Shown: one piece after another, positions 1 to 6,243 of the stretch
Position numbering within the stretch: position 1 is the first letter of the stretch
Layout of the letters: the number at the start of each line of letters is the position of its first letter
Assembly (NCBI GenBank): GCA_037446725.1
Contig: JBBIIC010000018.1
Span: 1 to 50,135 of the forward strand
Direction of reading: 5' to 3'
DNA from: JBBIIC01 sp037446725
Lineage (GTDB): Bacteria > Actinomycetota > Coriobacteriia > Anaerosomatales > SLCP01
Length of the DNA stretch: 50,135 bases
Notes under the pieces: generated by a model
Told to the model about the DNA's origin: nothing
Databases searched by the model: none
The model's input: the letters and a program-made list of their open reading frames with translations, nothing else
Made by a program: the position numbers and the translations under genes

Positions 1-92
1 ACACCCGATCCCATTCCGAACTCGGCAGTTAAGCCCTCCAGCGCCGATGGTACTGCGGCGTAGGCCGTGGGAGAGTAGGACGTCGCTGAACA
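1..92 (+). rRNA. rrf: 5S ribosomal RNA, 3' part (5' end outside window)
   Basis: The first bases read as the conserved core of bacterial 5S rRNA (CCCATTCCGAACTCGG, then AGTTAAGCCC) and continue through the GCCGATGGTACTGC helix to GGGAGAGTAGGACGTCGC at the 3' side. About the first 25-30 bases of the gene lie upstream of the window. The exact 3' end is set by pairing with the missing 5' end, so the boundary near 92 is an estimate. The rest of an rRNA operon presumably lies to the left. No tRNA follows it. Confidence 0.95.
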
Positions 93-168
93 CATCCGGC
101 GGCTCTCTCGCGTTGACAGCCCAGTGCGTTTCCGAGACGAGGCGGCTGCACGGTCGGTTCGGCGATAC

Positions 169-199
169 TTGAGCGAGTTGGTCAGGATTATGCTAGAAT
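169..199 (+). promoter_or_regulatory. Probable promoter of the nifU-like gene
   Basis: TAGAAT at 194-199 is preceded by TGC, which gives an extended -10 (TGCTAGAAT). A weak -35 (TTGAGC, 169-174) lies 19 bases upstream. The predicted start near 206 leaves a leader of about 55 bases before the ATG at 261. The same TAGAAT/TACAAT -10 recurs before several genes in the window, which supports it as the housekeeping form. Confidence 0.5.
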
Positions 200-260
200 C
201 TCGTCACGTACACGAGCCGGCCGGAGCGAGGCCGGGAATGCTGACAGGAAGGGACTCCGC

Positions 261-482
261 ATGAAGGAGCGCGTACAGCAGTCACTTGAGAGGATCCGCC
301 CTGCCCTTCAGGCCGACGGCGGTGACGTCGAGCTCGTCGACGTTACCGAGGATGGCGTGGTCAAGGTCAAGCTCGTTGGGGCATGCCGGGGTTGCCCCAT
401 GTCGCAGCTCACGCTTGCCAACGGAGTGGAGCGGGTCATCAAGGAAGACGTGCCCGAGGTCGTGCGCGTCGAGGCGGTCTAG
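261..482 (+). CDS. NifU-like C-terminal domain Fe-S scaffold protein
   Basis: A 73-residue protein that is entirely a NifU C-terminal (Nfu) domain. It starts with the usual helix and a QADGGDVELVDV segment. The CRGCP motif carries the CxxC pair that binds a transient [4Fe-4S] cluster between two subunits, followed by LANGVERVIKEDVPEV. Stand-alone Nfu domains of this length deliver Fe-S clusters to apo-enzymes in the cytoplasm. The start is an ATG 8 bases after AGGAAGGG. It is monocistronic: it follows the 5S gene and ends facing the convergent gene at 535, with a hairpin between them. Family assignment is firm; the client proteins are unknown. Confidence 0.9.
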   Translation: MKERVQQSLERIRPALQADGGDVELVDVTEDGVVKVKLVGACRGCPMSQLTLANGVERVIKEDVPEVVRVEAV

Positions 483-513
483 GGTCTCGCACGCTCAGTT
501 CCGAAACGTCAGG

Positions 514-535
514 AGGGCCGGCAGATGCCGGCCCT
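514..535. terminator. Bidirectional hairpin between convergent genes
   Basis: AGGGCCGGC (514-522) and GCCGGCCCT (527-535) form a perfect 9-bp GC-rich stem with a 4-base loop. It lies 32 bases after the nifU stop and touches the stop codon of the minus-strand gene (535-537). There is no T tract on either strand. It is read as a shared terminator for the two convergent genes. Confidence 0.6.
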
Positions 536-951
536 CAGAAGTGGCCGGGCGATATCGGGCAGTCCGCTAGGTTGCTCTTAGGCGTCGGGCGCGGGTCGCC
601 TTCGGGATACGACAGGTCGTTCGCGACCCATATCTCAGCGTTGTCGCCGATCGCACGCAGCGTGAATTCCCGGAAGCCGTCACCGTAGAGGGCCCTCACG
701 TCCCCGACCTCAAGCGGGCCGGCGCGCAGGCTGTTCGCCACGAGGGCGCTCTTGTCCTCCTTTGCGTCAGCAAGGATCTTCGCTTCGACCGCCTCCTCGG
801 TCAGGCTCGCGTAGTACGCATCGGCATCGACCGGGATGCTGCTACCGACGGCCTTCGGTGCCGCGGAGCCGGCTGACGCAATCCCGACACCCGCGACGAG
901 CGCGGTGATCAGGACCGCGCCGACGACAAGAACGAGCACTCTGCGCTGCAT
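535..951 (-). CDS. Secreted protein resembling an M6 (immune inhibitor A) peptidase propeptide, no catalytic domain
   Basis: A 138-residue protein starting at MQRRVLVLVVGAVLITALVAG, a short basic segment plus hydrophobic core that looks like a Sec signal peptide. The open frame extends upstream to 1083, but that extension has no hydrophobic start and looks non-coding. The mature part ends with FTLRAIGDNAEIWVANDLSYPEGDPRP. This resembles, from memory of the family, the segment just before the catalytic domain of secreted M6 metallopeptidases. No HExxH domain follows: after 15 or so divergent residues the frame stops and nifU begins 50 bases on. It may therefore be a truncated remnant, or a free propeptide-like protein. 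A signal peptide is clear; the M6 link is a recollection, not a search result. Confidence 0.6.
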   Translation of the reverse strand: MQRRVLVLVVGAVLITALVAGVGIASAGSAAPKAVGSSIPVDADAYYASLTEEAVEAKILADAKEDKSALVANSLRAGPLEVGDVRALYGDGFREFTLRAIGDNAEIWVANDLSYPEGDPRPTPKSNLADCPISPGHF

Positions 952-1297
952 ATGTGCGTCGCTTCCTCGATCTCCCCCGGTCTGGTCGCGTGTGAGAAGG
1001 CCGAACACCATGGTGTTCCGGCAGCGGAGAGGATGCGGGCGCTGCTGTGATGAGAGTGCGCCGGCGAATTGCGAGAGCACCAAATCCTCCGGCGGTGCGA
1101 CGGTTCGCCCTGCCCGTGCGAGTGTCTACCCCATCATGCTGCTCCCGGTGGACGCTCGAGGTCAAGGGCGAGGTGCCGTCGCTGCCGGAGCGAGACCGCG
1201 GCACGCGCGGAGCGTCCGCTCATGACCCGATGGTGCACGCTGGACGCAGGAGGAGTACCGTTCGACGAGAGGCGGCAACCGTTCGTCCAGAGGTCGG
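952..1297. other. Intergenic stretch, no gene recognised
   Basis: About 350 bases separate the minus-strand secreted protein from the nrdJ promoter. Open frames here are short, Arg/Ala-rich and mutually overlapping, without ribosome sites. The only clear structure is a 16-bp palindrome at 1003-1018. No B12-box, tRNA or terminator was found on either strand. Confidence 0.5.
1003..1018. promoter_or_regulatory. 16-bp perfect palindrome, candidate operator
   Basis: GAACACCATGGTGTTC reads identically on both strands. It lies 52-67 bases upstream of the GTG/ATG start at 951 on the minus strand, in the region where that gene's promoter should be. The GAAC...GTTC arms are spaced by 8 bases, not the 4 of a LexA box, so LexA is unlikely. 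The binding protein is unknown. Confidence 0.4.
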
Positions 1298-1327
1298 TTG
1301 ACGCACTACATGAGGTGGGCATACACT
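1298..1327 (+). promoter_or_regulatory. nrdJ promoter
   Basis: TTGACG (1298-1303) and TACACT (1322-1327) are separated by 18 bases and match a sigma-70 promoter. The transcript should start near 1334. It is overlapped by one NrdR box in the spacer and another at the start point, as expected for a repressed promoter. Confidence 0.6.
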
Positions 1328-1349
1328 CACCTGGCACTAGATATTGTGT
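1303..1349 (+). promoter_or_regulatory. Tandem NrdR boxes
   Basis: Two 16-base sites, GCACTACATGAGGTGG (1303-1318) and GCACTAGATATTGTGT (1334-1349), match the NrdR box (consensus about ACACTATATATAGTGT) at roughly 11 and 13 of 16 positions. Their starts are exactly 31 bases apart, three helical turns, which is the known arrangement for the ATP/dATP-sensing repressor NrdR. One sits between -35 and -10, the other at the predicted start. nrdR itself is not in the window. Confidence 0.75.
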
Positions 1350-1380
1350 GCGTCCCCGCTGACCGGATGAGCGGGGACGC
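1350..1380 (+). promoter_or_regulatory. Hairpin in the nrdJ leader
   Basis: GCGTCCCCGCT (1350-1360) and AGCGGGGACGC (1370-1380) form a perfect 11-bp stem with a 9-base loop. It starts right after the second NrdR box and ends 31 bases before the nrdJ start codon. No T run follows. It could stabilise the mRNA or act as a roadblock; no ligand-binding class is recognised. Confidence 0.5.
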
Positions 1381-1411
1381 TGTGTCGAGGCAGCAGGAGA
1401 GGGGATACCCG

Positions 1412-3691
1412 ATGTCGGACCAGGCGCGCGCCACCGCATACTCGCGAGCTATCGATGAGATACTCACACCGAACTCGCTCAAGGTCCTCCAGAAGCGCTA
1501 TCTGCGCAAGGACGAAGAGGGCAACGCGATCGAGAACCCGAGCGACATGCTCGTTCGAGTCGCGGAGAACATCGCCTCCGCCGAACGTGTATGGGGCGGT
1601 GATGATGCGAAGGTTGCGGAGGTTGCGCAGGACTTCTACGAGTTGATGACCTCGCTCGAGTTCCTGCCCAACTCGCCGACGCTCATGAACGCCGGTCGTG
1701 AGCTCCAGCAACTGTCGGCGTGCTTCGTGCTGCCGGTCGCCGACTCCATGGAGTCCATCTTCGGCGCGGTGCGCGACACAGCGATCATCCACAAGTCCGG
1801 CGGCGGGACGGGTTTCTCGTTCTCACGACTGCGCCCCGCGGGCGATCAGGTGCGCTCGACCCAGGGCGTGTCGAGCGGCCCGGTCTCGTTCATGCGCGTC
1901 TTCAATCAAGCGACCGAGGCGGTGAAGCAGGGCGGGACGCGCCGCGGCGCCAACATGGGCGTGCTGCGCATCGACCATCCCGACATCCTCGACTTCATCT
2001 CCTGCAAAGCCGACGGCGATTTCGCCAACTTCAACATCTCCGTCGCGCTCACGGAGGATTTCATGGAGGCGGTCAAGCTGGGCACGCCCTACCAGCTCCG
2101 CAACCCGCGCGACGGCGAGCCGGCCGGCGAGCTCGATGCCCGCGAGGTGTACGAGCAGATCGTCCAGATGGCGTGGGCGACCGGGGACCCGGGCATCATC
2201 TTCATCGATCGCATCAACCGCGACAATCCGACGCCGCGCCTCGGCGAGATCGAGTCGACGAACCCCTGCGGCGAGCAGCCGCTCCTGCCGTACGAGGCGT
2301 GCAACCTCGGCTCGGTGAACCTCTCGAAGTTCGTCACGGTGGGAGCGAACGGGCCGACCGTCGCGTGGGACCGTCTTGGCGACGTCGTGCACCGCGCGGT
2401 GCGCTTCCTCGACGACGTCATCGAGGTCAACCAGTATCCGCTGCCGGCCATCGACGAACTCGCCCGCGGCAACCGCAAGATCGGCCTGGGTGTGATGGGG
2501 TGGGCCGACATGCTCATCAAGATGGGCATCGCCTATGACTCTGACGAGGCCGTAGCGCTCGGCGAGAAGGTCATGGGCTACATCGACGCCGAGGGCAAGG
2601 CGGCCTCGCGCAAGCTCGCCGAGGAGCGCGGTGCCTTCCCGAACTTCGCGGGCTCGATCTACGACACACCTGAGGGCGGCCCGATCCGAAACGCGACCGT
2701 CACCACGATTGCGCCGACAGGTACGCTCTCGATCATTGCCAACTGCTCTTCGGGCGTCGAGCCGCTGTTCGCGGTCTCCTACGTGCGCACCGTCATGGAC
2801 AACGACCGCCTCATCGAGGTCAACCCGATGTTCGAGGAGATCGCCGTCAAGCGTGGCTTCTACAGTCAGGATCTCATGGCGCTCATCGCCGACCATGGGA
2901 GCGTGCACGATATCGACGAGGTCCCGGAGGACGTACAGCGCGTCTTCGTGACCGCCCACGACATCGAGCCGGTCTGGCACGTCAGGATGCAGGCCGCCTA
3001 TCAGAAGCACACGGACAATGCCGTGTCCAAGACCGTCAACTTCGCCAACGAGGCGACCGCCGGCGACGTCCGGCGGGTCTACGACCTCGCGCACGAACTC
3101 GGCGTCAAGGGCGTGACCATCTACCGCGACGGATCGAAGGAGAACCAGGTCCTGTCGACGGGTAGGACTGCCAAGGGCGGGGCGACGGACACCGTTGTGC
3201 GGCCCGGCGAGATCGAGCCGCGTCCGCGGCCGATGGTCACCCAGGGCCGTACCGAGAAGATTCTGACCGGCTGCGGGAACCTCTACGTCACCGTGAACTG
3301 GGACGAGGAGGGGATGTGCGAGGTCTTCACCCAGATGGGCAAGTCGGGTGGGTGTGCGTCCTCGCAGTCCGAGGCGCTCTCGCGGATGATCTCGGTGTCG
3401 TTACGCGCCGGCGTCGATCCGGAGGCGATAACGAAGCACCTGCGCGGCATCCGTTGCCCGAGCCCGTCGTGGGCCGAGGGCGGGAAGGTGCTGTCGTGCG
3501 CCGACGCCGTGGGCATTGTCATGGAGCATGCGGTCTCGTACATGCACACAGGTGAGGTCGCGAGCGGCGTCGCCAAGAACAGCGACGCGTTGGACTACCT
3601 CTCGGGCGCGTGTCCGGAGTGTGGCGGCGCGCTCGAGCATGAGAGCGGCTGCGCCGTCTGCCGGGCATGCGGCTTCTCGAAGTGCGCGTAG
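1412..3691 (+). CDS. nrdJ: Vitamin B12-dependent (class II) ribonucleoside-diphosphate reductase
   Basis: A 759-residue adenosylcobalamin-dependent reductase that turns ribonucleotides into deoxyribonucleotides without oxygen. The start is the ATG at 1412, spaced 9 bases from AGGAGAGGGG; the frame opens earlier, but that part overlaps the promoter and operator. Visible motifs are FLPNSPTLMNAG, the GGGTGFSFSRLRP loop, NPCGE at residues 284-288 carrying the thiyl-radical Cys and catalytic Glu, and PTGTLSIIANCSSGVEP of the barrel. The C-terminus is a Cys-rich tail (CPECGG...CAVCRACGFSKCA) like the zinc-ribbon/redox tail of this family. No N-terminal ATP-cone is apparent. Regulation by NrdR is indicated by the tandem boxes upstream. 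dcd follows, so both genes feed the dNTP pool. Confidence 0.97.
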   Translation: MSDQARATAYSRAIDEILTPNSLKVLQKRYLRKDEEGNAIENPSDMLVRVAENIASAERVWGGDDAKVAEVAQDFYELMTSLEFLPNSPTLMNAGRELQQLSACFVLPVADSMESIFGAVRDTAIIHKSGGGTGFSFSRLRPAGDQVRSTQGVSSGPVSFMRVFNQATEAVKQGGTRRGANMGVLRIDHPDILDFISCKADGDFANFNISVALTEDFMEAVKLGTPYQLRNPRDGEPAGELDAREVYEQIVQMAWATGDPGIIFIDRINRDNPTPRLGEIESTNPCGEQPLLPYEACNLGSVNLSKFVTVGANGPTVAWDRLGDVVHRAVRFLDDVIEVNQYPLPAIDELARGNRKIGLGVMGWADMLIKMGIAYDSDEAVALGEKVMGYIDAEGKAASRKLAEERGAFPNFAGSIYDTPEGGPIRNATVTTIAPTGTLSIIANCSSGVEPLFAVSYVRTVMDNDRLIEVNPMFEEIAVKRGFYSQDLMALIADHGSVHDIDEVPEDVQRVFVTAHDIEPVWHVRMQAAYQKHTDNAVSKTVNFANEATAGDVRRVYDLAHELGVKGVTIYRDGSKENQVLSTGRTAKGGATDTVVRPGEIEPRPRPMVTQGRTEKILTGCGNLYVTVNWDEEGMCEVFTQMGKSGGCASSQSEALSRMISVSLRAGVDPEAITKHLRGIRCPSPSWAEGGKVLSCADAVGIVMEHAVSYMHTGEVASGVAKNSDALDYLSGACPECGGALEHESGCAVCRACGFSKCA

Positions 3692-3719
3692 CACGGGAGA
3701 CCTGACGGATCGAACGGTC

Positions 3720-3748
3720 GCGGCCGCACCCCGGACGGGTGCGGCCGC
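3720..3748 (+). terminator. Hairpin between nrdJ and dcd
   Basis: GCGGCCGCACCC (3720-3731) pairs perfectly over 12 bp with GGGTGCGGCCGC (3737-3748), loop 5 bases. It begins 29 bases after the nrdJ stop and ends a few bases before the dcd ribosome site. It has no T tract. It may terminate or attenuate read-through, or protect the upstream mRNA end. Confidence 0.5.
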
Positions 3749-3769
3749 TGCTGCGAAGGAGGCACGGGC

Positions 3770-4339
3770 GTGGTCCTTTCAGATCGCACGATCAAGGAGC
3801 AGCTGCTTGCGGGTCGCATCCGTATCGACCCCTGCGATCCCGACGATATCCAGCCGTCCAGCGTCGACCTGCACCTCGGCGACAGCTTCCAGGTCTTCCG
3901 GAACTCCCGGTACCCCTACATCGACCCCGCGCGGGAACAGGCGGGGCTGATGGAGCTCGTCCGCGCAACTACCGAGGAACCGTTCGTTCTGCACCCTGGG
4001 GAGTTCGTACTCGGCACGACCATCGAGCGGATCGTGCTGCCCGACGATCTCGTCGCGCGCCTCGAGGGCAAATCCTCACTCGGCAGGCTCGGGCTGCTTA
4101 TCCACTCGACCGCAGGCTACGTGGACCCAGGCTGGGACGGGCGACTCACGCTCGAGCTCTCCAACGTAGCCAATCTGCCAATCGTGCTGATGCCGGGCAT
4201 GCCGATCGGCCAGATCTCCTTCTTCCGGATGACGAGCGCGGTCGACCGCCCGTACGGCACACCGGGACTGGGCAGCAAGTACCAGGGGCAGTCCGAGGTC
4301 ACCTCAAGCAGGATGTTCGAGAACTTCGAGCGTCCGTAG
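3770..4339 (+). CDS. dcd: dCTP deaminase, probably bifunctional dCTP deaminase/dUTPase
   Basis: A 189-residue trimeric dUTPase-fold enzyme that deaminates dCTP on the way to dUMP and dTTP. The GTG start lies 7 bases after GAAGGAGG. The core GKSSLGRLGLLIHSTAGYVD, PGWDGRLTLELSN and GQISFFRM strips hold the nucleotide site, and the C-terminus has GSKYQGQ and a terminal NF arm. The pattern GKSSLGRLGL...HSTAG...VANLPI and the length resemble, from memory, the Mycobacterium tuberculosis Dcd:Dut enzyme that goes straight from dCTP to dUMP. That would suit a genome with no dut nearby. Bifunctionality is an inference. It lies downstream of nrdJ with an intervening hairpin. Confidence 0.93.
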   Translation: MVLSDRTIKEQLLAGRIRIDPCDPDDIQPSSVDLHLGDSFQVFRNSRYPYIDPAREQAGLMELVRATTEEPFVLHPGEFVLGTTIERIVLPDDLVARLEGKSSLGRLGLLIHSTAGYVDPGWDGRLTLELSNVANLPIVLMPGMPIGQISFFRMTSAVDRPYGTPGLGSKYQGQSEVTSSRMFENFERP

Positions 4340-4364
4340 GCCCGTCCGGGCGGCGCGTTGGCCG

Positions 4365-5459
4365 CTAGAGGCCCTCGGTGACCTTGCTGACGATCGGGGT
4401 CGGGACGAACCCGGCGAGGTACTTGCCCCACGCCGACTCCATGAACGGGAGCCAGCGCAGCTTGCGGCGGATGTTTGAGCCGATGTGGCCAACCGCGCGA
4501 GAGTAGGCGAGGAGCGCCTCGTCCGGCGTTGAGGTGGCGATGGCGCGGCCCGCCGCGGCTCCAGAGTTCATCGCGTACGAGATGCCCTCACCCGACGTCG
4601 GTGACATGAACCCGCCCGCCTCGCCGGCGAGCAGCACGCGCCCTCCTCCGGGAACGACGTCTGAGGCCGAGCGGACGTGCAGGGCCACGGAGGCCTCGCG
4701 CTTGGCCGTATCACCGAGCTGTGGTAGTGCCGTGCGCAGGATACCCATCGTGAAGTCCTGCTTCTCGTGCGGGCGCTTCGTCTTCGGGTAGTAGACCGAG
4801 CCGACGATCGCCACGTCACCTTTTGGCACGATGTAGGAGTACGCGAAGCTGTCGCCGATGTCGCGCATGTAGATGCAGTCGAAGTAAGGCTCGAGTTCAC
4901 CCTGAAGGTTACAGAAGTCCTGCAGGGTGACGTAGGTGGAGACGCTGCCTTCACCCAGGGTGCGGCGCACGGCCGAGCGGGCGCCGTCGGCACCGACCAG
5001 ATTGCGGCAGCGGACCGTGCGGTCCTCGCCGTCGATGCGCACGGTGACCGTCACACCCTCGGCATCCTGCGTGAACCCGCGAACGGAGCACGACGCCGCC
5101 AGCGCTACGTTGTCAGGCAGCAGCGCGACGAGCCACTCGTCGAACTCGCGACGGTCGACGTTGAGGAAGCGTAGCGAGGTTGGCTTGCGGATCTTGCGGT
5201 CCCAGTCGACGTAGCGGAAGTTCACGTACTCGGGGTCGCGCACCATCGAGCGGGGGACCGGGGCGATCTCGGCGAGGAAGTCCTGTGCGTACTCATTGAG
5301 CATCCCGCCGCAGCTCTTGTCGCGGGGCATCGATGACGCCTCGACCACGAGGACGGGGCCTCGCTCGGCCGCGAATCGGGCCGCCATGAGTCCGGCCGGG
5401 CCCGCACCCACCACGACCGTGTCGTAGTCGGCAGCCGGTACCTCTGTCGTGTGAACCAC
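4365..5459 (-). CDS. FAD-dependent oxidoreductase, geranylgeranyl reductase family
   Basis: A 364-residue flavoprotein if read from the GTG at 5459. The N-terminal DYDTVVVGAGPAGLMAA is a Rossmann FAD site (GxGxxG at about residues 18-23), followed by DKSCGGMLNEYAQDFL. The second FAD motif is NLVGADGARSAVRR, the third VLLAGEAGGFMSPTSGEGIS. This is the signature of the geranylgeranyl reductase/GGR family, which saturates isoprenoid chains of lipids or quinones. The frame stays open to an ATG at 5672, but that extension is Arg/Gly-rich and contains a possible promoter (TATCCT on the minus strand at 5561-5556), so the later start is preferred. Substrate is not evident. It converges on dcd with 25 bases between the stops. 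Confidence 0.85.
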   Translation of the reverse strand: MVHTTEVPAADYDTVVVGAGPAGLMAARFAAERGPVLVVEASSMPRDKSCGGMLNEYAQDFLAEIAPVPRSMVRDPEYVNFRYVDWDRKIRKPTSLRFLNVDRREFDEWLVALLPDNVALAASCSVRGFTQDAEGVTVTVRIDGEDRTVRCRNLVGADGARSAVRRTLGEGSVSTYVTLQDFCNLQGELEPYFDCIYMRDIGDSFAYSYIVPKGDVAIVGSVYYPKTKRPHEKQDFTMGILRTALPQLGDTAKREASVALHVRSASDVVPGGGRVLLAGEAGGFMSPTSGEGISYAMNSGAAAGRAIATSTPDEALLAYSRAVGHIGSNIRRKLRWLPFMESAWGKYLAGFVPTPIVSKVTEGL

Positions 5460-5695
5460 TCCGCCCCCAGTGCCCGTGCGGCCGGTCGCCGCGGATCCGT
5501 CTGTCGCTGTGAGGAGCGCCCGACGTGCCGGGGACCAGGCTCTCCGTGCCGCACCAGGATAATGGATTGCGGGTGCGGGTGCACGACCTCCCCCTCGTTG
5601 TCTCCGGCGGGAGCCGGCGGTCATCCCTGCCGGTGTGCGGGCGCGCACCAGGGTGATATGATGCGCTGACATGTCGTTCGACGGAAGCGGTTGCG

Positions 5696-5935
5696 ATGGC
5701 TCGGTGCTGGGAGATGCGCGGGTGCGACGAGGAGATGCAGGCAGAGTGTCTGCATGCGTCGACGATCGGTGATCGCTGTCCGACCAAGTGCGCGTGGGGG
5801 TTCTGCCGTCTGCCGCAGAACGAGATCACCACCGATCCGGCGCTGATCTTCTCCATCGAGCCGGACAGGGAGCAGGCCGTCAAGGACTCGTGTCTGCACT
5901 GCGTGTTGTTCCTCACCCGGGGACCGAAGCTCTGA
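5696..5935 (+). CDS. Small cysteine-rich protein, function unknown
   Basis: A 79-residue protein with eight cysteines: C4, C10, C18, C28, C32 and C37 in the first half, then a CLHC pair near residue 65. It starts MARCWEMRGC and ends with FLTRGPKL. The Cys spacing suggests a zinc or Fe-S site rather than disulfides, since no signal peptide is present. A TATGAT -10 lies at 5657-5662 and a weak GGAAGCGG ribosome site precedes the ATG. It is followed on the same strand by another tiny Cys-containing gene and an Fe-S glycosylase, possibly one transcript. I recognise no named family. Confidence 0.75.
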   Translation: MARCWEMRGCDEEMQAECLHASTIGDRCPTKCAWGFCRLPQNEITTDPALIFSIEPDREQAVKDSCLHCVLFLTRGPKL

Positions 5936-6002
5936 GCTCAGGTTGACCGCGACGGGAGCCCGCTCGGCTCACCGGCGCGCCGCATCGAGGAGGGTGTCGC
6001 AG

Positions 6003-6236
6003 ATGGACCGTCCGTGCAACGGTGAGTGCGGCTCGGCATGCGGCCCCTGGGCCCTGGTGAATGACCTGTTCCGCGCACTCGCCTTCACGTTCTTACTGCA
6101 CGCCGTCCACCGAATAGCCGACGGCGTGTTGCTAGGCGCGCGGATCACAGCGCTGCGCGAGGTCGGCGAAGCGTACACACCTGAGGAGCGCGAGGTCCTG
6201 ATCCACAGGATCAAGCAGGGCTCGCTCGGTCAGTAG
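6003..6236 (+). CDS. Small protein of unknown function
   Basis: A 77-residue protein from the ATG at 6003, preceded by GAGGAGGG. It opens MDRPCNGECGSACGPW, with three or so cysteines close together, followed by a hydrophobic stretch (ALAFTFLLHAVHRIADGVLL) and a charged helical tail (EVGEAYTPEEREVLIHRIKQG). It ends 7 bases before the next gene, so co-transcription with the glycosylase is likely. No family recognised; the Cys cluster may bind metal, and the middle may be an amphipathic helix rather than a membrane segment. Confidence 0.7.
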   Translation: MDRPCNGECGSACGPWALVNDLFRALAFTFLLHAVHRIADGVLLGARITALREVGEAYTPEEREVLIHRIKQGSLGQ

Positions 6237-6243
6237 GCCTGCC

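Noticed and set aside
1086..1411. B12 riboswitch before the B12-dependent reductase
   Set aside because: No B12-box or the surrounding conserved core could be found on either strand; NrdR boxes explain control better.
1823..3094. 423-codon minus-strand frame opposite nrdJ
   Set aside because: Antisense shadow of a conserved reductase; no ribosome site and no recognisable domain.
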